Source of the DNA: Chitinophagaceae bacterium
GTDB lineage: Bacteria > Bacteroidota > Bacteroidia > Chitinophagales > Chitinophagaceae
Assembly (NCBI GenBank): GCA_003136915.1
Contig: PLEB01000314.1
Location: 1 to 6,799, forward strand
Length of the DNA stretch: 6,799 nt
Direction: 5' to 3'
The notes beneath the pieces were generated by a model. The model worked only from the letters and a program-made list of their open reading frames with translations. It was not told the DNA's origin and made no database searches. Positions 1-6,523 of the stretch are shown here, piece after piece. A program made the position numbers and the translations under genes. The stretch's first letter is position 1. The number at the start of each line of letters is the position of its first letter.

Positions 1-492
1 TCAGTTCCGCATATTATCAAACTGCAAAGGAATTTCCAAACTGGCCGTTTTGCAGCGTTGCATCACAGCCTGGAGATCGTCGAGCTTTTTGCCGGTAACC
101 CGTACGAGGTCATCCATGATGGCTGCCTGTACTTTCAGGCCTGAATCCTTGATCAATTTCACGATCTTTTTTGCGTCTTCCTGTTTGAGTCCATTGCGCA
201 CAGGAACTTTCTTCCGGGTAACCTTCCCGCTCGGATAAGCTTCCTTGCTAAGGTCATAAGCCAGCGGATCCAGGCCCTGCTTGATCGAGCGGCTGATCAG
301 CACGTCCGTGATTTGTTTAATCTTCATATCGCTCGCTGCCTCCAGTTCGATCTCCATTTCTTTCTTATTGAGTTCGATGGAAACAGGCGAATCCTTGAAA
401 TCGAATCGGTTCAGGATTTCTTTTTTTGTTACGTTAACCGCATTATCGAGTGTTTGCGGATCAATTTTACTTACAATATCAAAGGATGGCAT
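1..492 (-). CDS. yajQ: YajQ family nucleotide-binding protein (DUF520)
   Basis: The product is 163 residues, the usual size for YajQ, and complete: the TGA stop occupies bases 1-3. It opens with the family's typical MPSFDIVSKID and continues with NRFDFKDS near residues 28-35. The chain alternates charged helices and short strands, as expected for the two ferredoxin-like folds of this family. There is no signal peptide or membrane segment, so it should be cytosolic. Some family members are reported to bind cyclic-di-GMP, others RNA or nucleotides; which applies here cannot be read from the sequence. I chose the ATG at 492 because the reading frame's upstream TTG at 513 would add seven residues outside the conserved start. 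No Shine-Dalgarno sequence precedes the ATG. The leader is very short because the terminator of the upstream receptor gene lies immediately before it. Confidence 0.95.
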   Translation of the reverse strand: MPSFDIVSKIDPQTLDNAVNVTKKEILNRFDFKDSPVSIELNKKEMEIELEAASDMKIKQITDVLISRSIKQGLDPLAYDLSKEAYPSGKVTRKKVPVRNGLKQEDAKKIVKLIKDSGLKVQAAIMDDLVRVTGKKLDDLQAVMQRCKTASLEIPLQFDNMRN

Positions 493-510
493 AGGTTGTT
501 TATTAAACGG

Positions 511-518
511 CAAAAATA
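511..518 (-). promoter_or_regulatory. Candidate -7 promoter element for yajQ
   Basis: On the minus strand the bases read TATTTTTG, a full match to the Bacteroidota -7 consensus TAnnTTTG. The element is 18 nt upstream of the yajQ ATG, so a transcript would have a leader of only about 10-15 nt. No good TTG/TTTG -33 element sits at the usual spacing. The match lies inside a T-rich terminator tail, where such a string can occur by chance, so this is tentative. Confidence 0.3.
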
Positions 519-558
519 AAAAATAAAAGACCCGCTCATCCTCCAGAGCAGGTCTTTA
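513..558 (-). terminator. Rho-independent terminator of the TonB receptor gene
   Basis: The stem arms are 526-537 and 546-557, twelve pairs around an 8-nt loop. Read on the minus strand the single imperfect position is a G-U wobble, whereas on the plus strand it is a C-A mismatch, which favours minus-strand use. The 3' arm runs straight into a tract of T runs interrupted by single A residues (complement of 512-528). It lies 18 nt after the receptor stop codon and before yajQ, so it should uncouple the two genes at least partly. Confidence 0.85.
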
Positions 559-575
559 TTCACGAAAACTACTGA

Positions 576-3041
576 TTAATTGTTGCCGCCCGCTTTTACC
601 CGATTGGCTTCCTCATCAGCGCCTCCGGAATGTCTGTTATTTTGTGGTCCCTTGATGGGTTTCCCAAATCGGTAAGTAAAGGTGAGGCTCACCTGGCGGC
701 TGTCCCTGGAATTGTGAAAAGTAGCTTGCGTTTCCTGGAAATTGATGGCTCCCCTGAACTGCTGGGTATAGAATATATCACGGACGCCTAATTTCAGGCT
801 TCCTTTTTCATTAAAGAGCTGCTTTACGATGGCTGCAGACGTTTGGCCGACGGGTTTTATCAACACCTGGCCTTCAAGGCCGGCTGTTCTGTAAAATCCG
901 GAGATTTCGCCGCCCCAGCCTTTACCAAACTTAAATTGGTTATTCAGGTTACCCAGCAGGTTGACCGCGCTGACATTGAGATTCTGACCATACAGCATGC
1001 CATTGAAATGATTGTAATTTAAGTTTGTATAAAGTATGGCGGTCCACCATTTGGTCACGGTCAGGTTGAGACTCGCGGAAACGCCTGCATTCTGCCTTCT
1101 TCCAATATTTCCATTCCGCACAATCGTTGCATGACCCTCCTGCTCGAATGTTTCCGAAAAGAAATTTTTTGTATTGCTATAGTTCAGTGTTGTGGTCAGC
1201 ATATTATGGTATGTATGCGAAAGCTCAATATTTGTCGTGTATTGCGGTTGCAGATAAGGGTTACCTGCCTGATAAGTGTACTGATCCAGAAAAAACAGGA
1301 AGGGATTCAGATCGCCATAATCCGGACGGTCAATTCGTCTCCCGAAGTTCAGCCCAAACATATTATTATCATTCAGCTGATAGGAAATATAGGCTGTCGG
1401 AAATGCACTCACATAGCTTTTCGAAAAGGCAGAATCATTATTTACTACCGTGTATTTATTGCCAAACTGATGGCCCGAGTAGTTGGTATTTTCCACGCGT
1501 AACCCTGCCTGGAAATTCCATTTTTTATATTTCTTGTTGAAATTCAGGTATACGGCATTGATATTTTCATGATAAACAAAATAATTGGTCTTTGTCGTAT
1601 CGGGATACTCGACATCACTCACCACATTAAAATAATTTGCCTGGTTGTCCGTTGCCACATAGCTTGTTTTCAAGCCCGCCTCCAGCTTAAAATCATTTTT
1701 GAATGGATGCGTGTAATCCGTTTTAAATGTATATATATTGATCGTGGAAGGCAGATTTCCACTCAGGGTGCTGGCATCGAGCGGATTCATTTTCGGATCG
1801 AATGTGGCATTTAGATAGTATTGATCATTTTTTGAATTATAACGAACATAATCCGCGTCGGCCGTTATTTGTGTGCCGAGAGAATCGAACTTCCTCAGGA
1901 AATTTAGATTCATGGAAACGTTCTGCCATAGACCATCAATATTGCCAAAAGAGTGCACCAGCGAATCAGGTATATTGTTTGCGTCCTTCAGCGTGATATA
2001 ACTCTGGGACTGGTTTTTTTCATCATCCTGAAAACCGCTCACAACGAAACCAAGGGTCGTTTTGTCGTTCAGGAAATAATCTATTCCTGCTTTTATGTTG
2101 AACTCCGGATTTGAATATTGCATATAGGTTGTCTGCGTAAAGATGGAGTTGATTTTTCCATTTCCGGAATCAAGGTAATTCCTGTTGATATCCAGGTTAT
2201 GCCATCCCTTCCAGCGGTTAAATCCCGCATTGGCGAAAATATTCAGTTTTCCGGTACGGTAATTCATGTTGACACTCGCGCCCGGCTTCCCATATTTGCT
2301 CTCGGTTTGCGAAAGTGTCATTGACCCGTTGAAACCTTTGGTTTTATTCTTCTTGGTTTTAATATTGATAATCCCAGAGTTTCCTGCGGCATCATATTTT
2401 GCGGAAGGGTTTGTCATGATTTCCAATTGGTCAATGGCGGATGCAGGAAGGCTTTTCAGGTAACTGGCCAATTGCGTTGAAGTCATGTAGGTAGGCTTAT
2501 CGTCTATCATAATGATTACTCCCTGCTTGCCTTTGAGGCTGATATTGTCGTCCTTGTCAACCGTAACACCCGGTGATTTTTCCAGGATATCCATGGCCGA
2601 TGATCCTGCGTTAGCGGGCGATGCATCCACATTCACCACGATCCGGTCGGCCCTTTGTTCTATAAAAGATTTATTGGCAACCACGGCAACCGATTGCAGT
2701 TCGTTGGTTTTTTTCTTCAGCACCACTTGTGGCAGATCAATATTTTTGTTGTCAGGTGAAACAGAAAAAGCAGGACCGGAAAAAGACTCATGCCCCACTG
2801 CCGTAGCCACTAGATGATATTTGCCCACCGGAATTGTTTCGAAAATAAACCTTCCTGATTTGTCCGTTTCGCTCATTTTATAAGCCGCCGTATCCTGATT
2901 TCTGATCAGTTCAATGCTGGCTCCTTCTACCGGACTCTTAGTTTCTTCGGCGACTGAACCGCGAATATTGGCGGTTGCCGGGCGCTGGGCGTTCGCAATA
3001 CAGGAAATTGCAATCAGCAGGCTAAGAAGTGTGAGTTTCAT
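576..3041 (-). CDS. TonB-dependent receptor-like outer membrane beta-barrel protein
   Basis: The 821-residue protein has a Sec signal peptide (residues 1-18, MKLTLLSLLIAISCIANA, cleavage before QR). A carboxypeptidase-regulatory-like beta-sandwich follows at about 24-110, then a TonB plug-like domain at about 115-228 that includes NPSAKYDAAGNSGIINI. The rest is a long aromatic-rich beta-barrel of the Bacteroidota 'outer membrane beta-barrel family' type (OMP_b-brl_3-like). The last barrel strand ends TFTYRF at residue 792 and is followed by a polar 29-residue tail. It is expected in the outer membrane, taking up or binding an unknown ligand with TonB energy. No susD-like gene, FecI/FecR pair or binding-protein gene lies beside it, so the substrate cannot be inferred, and it is not a classical SusC. 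The ATG at 3041 sits directly before the signal peptide. It is probably transcribed alone, from the 205-bp gap upstream to the terminator at 513-558. No frameshift is seen. Confidence 0.93.
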   Translation of the reverse strand: MKLTLLSLLIAISCIANAQRPATANIRGSVAEETKSPVEGASIELIRNQDTAAYKMSETDKSGRFIFETIPVGKYHLVATAVGHESFSGPAFSVSPDNKNIDLPQVVLKKKTNELQSVAVVANKSFIEQRADRIVVNVDASPANAGSSAMDILEKSPGVTVDKDDNISLKGKQGVIIMIDDKPTYMTSTQLASYLKSLPASAIDQLEIMTNPSAKYDAAGNSGIINIKTKKNKTKGFNGSMTLSQTESKYGKPGASVNMNYRTGKLNIFANAGFNRWKGWHNLDINRNYLDSGNGKINSIFTQTTYMQYSNPEFNIKAGIDYFLNDKTTLGFVVSGFQDDEKNQSQSYITLKDANNIPDSLVHSFGNIDGLWQNVSMNLNFLRKFDSLGTQITADADYVRYNSKNDQYYLNATFDPKMNPLDASTLSGNLPSTINIYTFKTDYTHPFKNDFKLEAGLKTSYVATDNQANYFNVVSDVEYPDTTKTNYFVYHENINAVYLNFNKKYKKWNFQAGLRVENTNYSGHQFGNKYTVVNNDSAFSKSYVSAFPTAYISYQLNDNNMFGLNFGRRIDRPDYGDLNPFLFFLDQYTYQAGNPYLQPQYTTNIELSHTYHNMLTTTLNYSNTKNFFSETFEQEGHATIVRNGNIGRRQNAGVSASLNLTVTKWWTAILYTNLNYNHFNGMLYGQNLNVSAVNLLGNLNNQFKFGKGWGGEISGFYRTAGLEGQVLIKPVGQTSAAIVKQLFNEKGSLKLGVRDIFYTQQFRGAINFQETQATFHNSRDSRQVSLTFTYRFGKPIKGPQNNRHSGGADEEANRVKAGGNN

Positions 3042-3054
3042 GTTTTTTGGTTTA

Positions 3055-3100
3055 CTTGGTACTGTTTGTTAGTAGTTACAGGTCAAAGATCAGTACCAAG
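3055..3100. repeat. 10-bp perfect inverted repeat upstream of the TonB receptor
   Basis: CTTGGTACTG at 3055-3064 and its exact reverse complement CAGTACCAAG at 3091-3100 are separated by 26 bp. The repeat lies 14-59 nt upstream of the receptor ATG. Neither arm extends with further pairing. It could be a split operator for a dimeric regulator or the stem of a leader hairpin. The arms flank the candidate -7 element at 3084-3091. Confidence 0.6.
3084..3091 (-). promoter_or_regulatory. Weak candidate -7 element for the TonB receptor
   Basis: The minus strand reads GATCTTTG, matching five of the six fixed positions of TAnnTTTG. It lies 42 nt upstream of the ATG, which would give a leader of about 35 nt. 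I see no convincing -33 element at the expected distance. Its position just inside the inverted repeat is the main reason to list it. Confidence 0.25.
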
Positions 3101-3246
3101 CATTACATAGAACATTGTTTTATGTTGGATGGCTGATTTTATTGATAATCGGGAAATAATGGATGAGAATTGGACGCAGGGAATCCAGCGAAGTTTCAGT
3201 CAATCCCGGTATTCAGGATGAGTGGAATAGATTGATGGAACAGCGG

Positions 3247-4548
3247 TTATATTAGCTGTTGATTGCTGCTCAGGGGAGATTTATACTTGTTTTTGAGTAC
3301 GAAATATAGAATTGCGCCTGAAATAACAAGCAAAGTGGAGATAATTTCTGCCTGCGTCGGGTGATAGCCTGCGATGGAATACCGGGTATTAACCCTGATT
3401 TTCTCTATAAAAAAACGTTCGATGCCGTTTAAAACCATGTAAAAGGCAAATAAGGTTCCCGGGACCTTGAATTTCTTTCTGACCGACCAGATCAGGAAAA
3501 AAAGTCCGACACATACAACCGTCTCATAAAAGGGTGTTGGAAATACGGGAAGAGGAAGGTAACTGCAATAAGGGCCGGAACATCCTGGAATTTTCAGGCC
3601 TTCACTGATTACATTATGCGGATATGAATAAGCAAACAACCAGTTGGGCAGGAATGAGGGACCTTTTGCTGCAAGATGCGGAACGTTTAGCGATCCGAAC
3701 TGACTAAGATAAAAATCACTGTTGCCTGAAATAACAGATTGGAAATTGGCCTGGCTTCCGACAACGGTTTTCAGGGTGCTGGTATCTACTGCATATGCAC
3801 TGTTGATAATACCCCAGTCGCCGTCCCCTGCTGTCTGGCAGCCAATTCTACCGGTGCCATAGGCCAGCATTAGGGCGGGAGCGGCTGCATCGTTGAGATG
3901 CCAGATACCGATCTTATGTTTGCGAGCATAATACCAGATGCCCAATGTTGCACATATCAAACCGCCGTAGAAGGTTAGTCCGCTGAAAGAAACAAGGGAT
4001 TCAATCGGGTTCTTAACAAACTCGTCCCAGGTTTCCAGGCTGTTAAAAATCTTGGCTCCCAAAAAACCAAATACTGCCCCCAGAATAATAATATCACCCA
4101 CCCTGTCATGCGGCCAGATCCGGATCTTTCTTTCTTCTGGTTCAGGAAGCTGTTGTTTATATTTTTCGCGCCATTTCATCCCGGCAAATAACAATCCCAG
4201 AATAATTCCTGCAAGCCAACTTCCTTCGGATGAAAATATATAGTCAGCCGGATTTTGAGTTACTGGTGAGCTGGAAATAAAAAGACCGATGACTTTGTAG
4301 CCTAAAATAAATCCCAGAATAAAATTCGTAAGCAGTTCTCCGGGTCCGGCAGGTTTTCCAACGACCCGAATCTCATCTTCTGCCTGTAATAATCCCTGGG
4401 CTTCCTTGCGTTTGAGTTCGCGGTCAAGGATTACTGCAGCAAGAATAAATGAAATGGCAACAAAAAATCCAAAGGAATTGATAAAATGGAGGAACTTCCA
4501 GTCAACACCAAAAAGATCCTTAAATGCGTAGTATAGATTAGGATACAT
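3247..4548 (-). CDS. lgt: Prolipoprotein diacylglyceryl transferase (Lgt family)
   Basis: Lgt is an inner membrane enzyme that moves diacylglycerol from phosphatidylglycerol onto the lipobox cysteine of preprolipoproteins, the first step of lipoprotein maturation. The 433-residue product has multiple hydrophobic segments (about 21-42, 72-92, 110-124, 150-168, 190-208, 343-356, 363-375, 402-418). It carries the family landmarks LTFYGGLI (191-198), a signature-like GRIGCQTAGDGDWG (233-246), PTPFYE (337-342) and ERFFIEKIRVN (377-387). It is much longer than the 291-residue E. coli enzyme because of hydrophilic insertions near 43-70, 125-148 and 250-330. At positions reported as important in E. 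coli, His103 corresponds to Tyr194, Asn146 to Cys237 and Glu151 probably to Asp242. The start at 4548 fits a short amphipathic N-terminus before the first membrane span. It is divergent from the dehydrogenase gene across 69 bp, and no clear terminator follows its TAA. I am confident of the family, less so of classical activity. Confidence 0.88.
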   Translation of the reverse strand: MYPNLYYAFKDLFGVDWKFLHFINSFGFFVAISFILAAVILDRELKRKEAQGLLQAEDEIRVVGKPAGPGELLTNFILGFILGYKVIGLFISSSPVTQNPADYIFSSEGSWLAGIILGLLFAGMKWREKYKQQLPEPEERKIRIWPHDRVGDIIILGAVFGFLGAKIFNSLETWDEFVKNPIESLVSFSGLTFYGGLICATLGIWYYARKHKIGIWHLNDAAAPALMLAYGTGRIGCQTAGDGDWGIINSAYAVDTSTLKTVVGSQANFQSVISGNSDFYLSQFGSLNVPHLAAKGPSFLPNWLFAYSYPHNVISEGLKIPGCSGPYCSYLPLPVFPTPFYETVVCVGLFFLIWSVRKKFKVPGTLFAFYMVLNGIERFFIEKIRVNTRYSIAGYHPTQAEIISTLLVISGAILYFVLKNKYKSPLSSNQQLI

Positions 4549-4617
4549 AGGAGCTGCAAGATAAGGCTAAAAAGTTGAGGGAAGCTTCGTAAACTTGCCT
4601 TCTAATACCAAAGGCTT
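4549..4617. promoter_or_regulatory. Divergent intergenic region between lgt and the dehydrogenase gene
   Basis: The 69 bp must hold start signals for both divergent genes unless promoters reach into the coding regions. On the plus strand TAAACTTG at 4590-4597 matches five of six fixed bases of the Bacteroidota -7 consensus and would leave a leader of roughly 15 nt. The nearest TTG (4575-4577) is only 12 bp away, too close for a -33 element. An AAAGG at 4610-4614 is only 3 nt from the dehydrogenase ATG, so it is a poor ribosome binding site. No comparable match is seen for lgt. Confidence 0.35.
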
Positions 4618-5523
4618 ATGAAAAAAATAGCAGTCATCGGAGCGGGCACAATGGGTAACGGTATTGCCCATACGTTTAGCCAGCACGGCTTTCCAGTTAA
4701 TCTGGTGGACCTGCACGATGCACAGTTGGAAAGAGCAATGGATATTATTTCGAAAAATCTGGAGCGTCAGGTACAGAAAGGAACGCTTACGGAAGAGAAT
4801 AGAAAACAAACGTTGCAACTTATCAAACCGGTATCCGATCTGAAGTCAGGCGTATCCGGTGCAGAAATAATCATTGAAGCTATTTCCGAAAATGTGGAGA
4901 CTAAATTGAATATATTCCGTGAACTGGATAAGCTGGCGCAACCGCAGGCAATCCTGGCCAGCAATACATCTTCCATTTCGATAACGCGGATCGCAGCAGC
5001 AACTAAAAGACCTTCACATGTAATAGGTATGCACTTCATGAACCCCGTGCCCGTAATGAAACTTGTTGAAGTGATCAATGGATACGCAACTTCATCTGAT
5101 GTCACCGGAACGATTACGGAAATCGCCAGGCAATTGGAAAAAATACCCTGCGTCGTAAATGATTATCCGGGATTTATCGCAAACAGAATCCTCATGCCCA
5201 TGATCAATGAGGCGATCATTAGTCTCCACGAAGGCGTAGCCGGCGTAGTTGAGATTGATACCGTCATGAAACTAGGTATGGCCCATCCTATGGGACCTTT
5301 GCAGTTAGCGGATTTTATCGGACTGGATATTTGCCTTTCCATCCTGAAAGTTTTACTAGAAGGCTTTGGCAACCCGAAATATGCTCCTTCTCCCCTGCTC
5401 ATAAATATGGTCAGCGCGGGAATCCTGGGTTTGAAATCCGGTGAGGGTTTTTATAAATATATTCCGGGTTCTAAAGAATTGATACCTAGTGAAAGACTTG
5501 GAAAGCATAATTCTATACACTGA
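4618..5523 (+). CDS. hbd: 3-hydroxybutyryl-CoA dehydrogenase (3-hydroxyacyl-CoA dehydrogenase family)
   Basis: This cytosolic enzyme interconverts acetoacetyl-CoA (or another 3-ketoacyl-CoA) and the (S)-3-hydroxyacyl-CoA with NAD(P)H. The 301-residue chain begins directly with a Rossmann nucleotide site, IAVIGAGTMGNGIA (GxGxxG at residues 8-13). Asp31 ends the second strand, which favours NAD(H) over NADP(H). Catalytic positions match the human enzyme by spacing: Ser118 in SNTSS, His139 in GMHFMNPVP, Glu151 in VEVI and Asn189 in GFIANR. The C-terminal helical domain follows, with GMAHPMGPLQLADFIGLD at about 220-237 and GLKSGEGFYKY at 271-281. A polar tail of about 20 residues extends beyond that usual end. 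It is a stand-alone enzyme, not fused to an enoyl-CoA hydratase. No thiolase, crotonase or acyl-CoA dehydrogenase gene is in view, so beta-oxidation, butyrate metabolism and aromatic breakdown (PaaH-like) all remain possible. Confidence 0.94.
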   Translation: MKKIAVIGAGTMGNGIAHTFSQHGFPVNLVDLHDAQLERAMDIISKNLERQVQKGTLTEENRKQTLQLIKPVSDLKSGVSGAEIIIEAISENVETKLNIFRELDKLAQPQAILASNTSSISITRIAAATKRPSHVIGMHFMNPVPVMKLVEVINGYATSSDVTGTITEIARQLEKIPCVVNDYPGFIANRILMPMINEAIISLHEGVAGVVEIDTVMKLGMAHPMGPLQLADFIGLDICLSILKVLLEGFGNPKYAPSPLLINMVSAGILGLKSGEGFYKYIPGSKELIPSERLGKHNSIH

Positions 5524-5542
5524 ACGAATGATGTGTTCCCCG

Positions 5543-6193
5543 TCAAGCAGGATTGATCAGAAACCGGATACCAACAGTTAATCCGGAAAAATTACTGAGG
5601 CTTGAACTGAAAGAAAATTGGTTTTGGGTAGAGTTGGCCATGCCGCTGCCGGTTGTTTTGTTATGAGAGAATTGCATTTCAAGCAAATTATTGAATCCGG
5701 TTTCCAGTTGAATTTTATTATTTATTTCGTAAGAAATTCCGGGATAAAATCCAAAGTTCAAGTTGAATCCCTTGTCTGATCTTGAATTCTCCGGTTGATT
5801 ATTATCATGAGAATTGTCCTCCAAATAATCACCGCCAAAACCACCCTGCCCAAATATATAGAAATGCTTCCCCAGGTTCCTGTACCTTCTCATAAACACA
5901 GACGCCCCGAACGCATTGCTGCTAAAATTGAAAGAATTTATTTGGCCACCAACTTTGGAGTCAGAATGTGTGTATATAAGACCAATGCCAACAACCTCAT
6001 TCTCTCTAATGGCCTTACCCAAGGATGGAGCTATATTTATGATATTGCCACCAGATCCCAGAGAGTCTGGTTTTATGTTATTGGTTGAAAAGTTCAAATT
6101 GCCCCCAAGCAATATTGCTCCTTTATTTATTTGGGCGCGGGTTGCAAAGAATGATACAAGACAAACTGAAAAGAGGTAGAATTTCTTTTTCAT
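5543..6193 (-). CDS. Outer membrane beta-barrel protein (OmpW/OMP_b-brl-like), function unknown
   Basis: From the ATG at 6193 the product is 216 residues with a Sec signal peptide (about residues 1-20, MKKKFYLFSVCLVSFFATRA, cleavage before QINKG). The mature part alternates polar and hydrophobic or aromatic residues in short strands. Examples are GAILLGGNLNFS (26-37), NAFGASVFMRRYRNLG (93-108), HFYIFGQGGFGG (110-121) and GFNLNFGFYPGISYEI (132-147). It ends with a strand, GLTVGIRFLI, three residues before the C-terminus. This fits the small, roughly eight-stranded barrels common in Bacteroidota outer membranes. The asparagine- and serine-rich stretch at about 126-131 is likely a surface loop. 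I rejected the longer reading from 6280 because its extra 29 residues would bury the signal peptide. It converges on the dehydrogenase gene with 19 bp between stops. The ligand or role is not predictable. Confidence 0.82.
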   Translation of the reverse strand: MKKKFYLFSVCLVSFFATRAQINKGAILLGGNLNFSTNNIKPDSLGSGGNIINIAPSLGKAIRENEVVGIGLIYTHSDSKVGGQINSFNFSSNAFGASVFMRRYRNLGKHFYIFGQGGFGGDYLEDNSHDNNQPENSRSDKGFNLNFGFYPGISYEINNKIQLETGFNNLLEMQFSHNKTTGSGMANSTQNQFSFSSSLSNFSGLTVGIRFLINPA

Positions 6194-6219
6194 ACTATTT
6201 CTGTTTAATATTTGAAAAT

Positions 6220-6227
6220 CAAGAATA
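6220..6227 (-). promoter_or_regulatory. Candidate -7 element for the beta-barrel gene
   Basis: The minus strand reads TATTCTTG, matching five of six fixed bases of the Bacteroidota -7 consensus TAnnTTTG. It is 26 nt upstream of the ATG at 6193, giving a leader of about 20 nt. No -33 element lies at the usual spacing; the nearest TTTTG is 11 bp away. Tentative. Confidence 0.25.
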
Positions 6228-6233
6228 AAAATC

Positions 6234-6261
6234 AATTCCAAAATGCTTATTGAATGGAATT
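6234..6261. repeat. 7-bp inverted repeat upstream of the beta-barrel gene
   Basis: AATTCCA at 6234-6240 and TGGAATT at 6255-6261 are exact reverse complements around a 14-nt loop. They lie 41-68 nt upstream of the beta-barrel ATG, just upstream of the candidate -7 element, where an operator could sit. Such a short repeat in AT-rich DNA could be chance. Confidence 0.35.
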
Positions 6262-6427
6262 CGAACCAGGGACTTTTCAACTCAAATAGTATCGGTGAGT
6301 ATTCTGAAGGCGGGTTCTTCTCTGCCGAATTAGATTAGCTTCCTAAAGCTAGATGTAATGAATCAAAAAAAAACAAGCAGAATGAGATTCCGTTGTCCAT
6401 TCACAAAGAATTATGAGCTGCCACGTG

Positions 6428-6440
6428 CCTAACCGTTAGG
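6428..6440. repeat. 13-bp palindrome next to a CACGTG palindrome
   Basis: CCTAAC and GTTAGG are perfect reverse complements around a single central C. The hexamer palindrome CACGTG directly abuts them at 6422-6427. The pair lies about 85-100 nt upstream of the DUF3052 start region, a reasonable place for a regulator site. With the preceding G, the left arm (GCCTAAC) also fits the integron inverse core RYYYAAC, but the rest of an attC site is absent. Confidence 0.5.
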
Positions 6441-6523
6441 ATAAAGTAAAAGAACTGGTGAAGCCATACCCTCAATATATTTAACATGCTGGAGCGTTTT
6501 CTTTAAGAAATTTTATACGAGAT

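Larger units (their letters stand above)
6194..6523. other. 330-bp AT-rich non-coding gap with small palindromes
   Basis: I find no convincing gene on either strand here; the readings are short and unlike known proteins. The stretch must hold the promoter of the beta-barrel gene (minus strand) and probably that of the DUF3052 gene (plus strand). Visible structure includes an 8-bp direct repeat (6215-6222 and 6228-6235), a 7-bp inverted repeat (6234-6240 and 6255-6261), a small hairpin (6336-6351), nine A residues (6365-6373), and two adjacent palindromes (CACGTG at 6422-6427 and CCTAACCGTTAGG at 6428-6440). No integrase, transposase or intact tRNA accompanies them. Confidence 0.6.

Noticed and set aside
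493..513. Upstream TTG start at 513 for yajQ.
   Set aside because: The family N-terminus begins MPSFDIV, which is exactly the product of the ATG at 492; the extra seven residues would overlap the terminator tail.
3111..3126. AACAT/ATGTT stem downstream of lgt as its terminator.
   Set aside because: Only five AT-rich pairs, about 120 nt past the lgt stop, with no T tract on the minus strand.
3159..3220. Small plus-strand reading of about 20 codons in the gap between the receptor gene and lgt.
   Set aside because: It is very short, has no ribosome binding site or recognisable features, and lies where minus-strand regulatory sequence is expected.
6253..6275. A TTCGAAT-like tRNA T-loop on the minus strand, suggesting a tRNA gene or attachment-site remnant.
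   Set aside because: The flanking bases pair in only two of five T-stem positions, and no acceptor, D or anticodon arm can be built upstream. The match to a T-loop heptamer alone is weak.
6194..6280. Extending the beta-barrel gene upstream to the ATG at 6280 (29 more residues).
   Set aside because: The signal peptide begins exactly at the ATG at 6193, and a preceding 29-residue segment would make it internal.
6336..6351. Hairpin TAGCTT/AAGCTA with a 4-nt loop as a possible terminator.
   Set aside because: No T tract follows it on either strand; the A run at 6365-6373 would precede the stem on the minus strand. It also has no gene ending at it.
6440..6484. Short plus-strand reading DKVKELVKPYPQYI ending at 6484, in the same frame as the DUF3052 gene, considered as a gene remnant.
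   Set aside because: It is only 14 codons between two stops and resembles no family I can name; the match to coding sequence is not better than chance.
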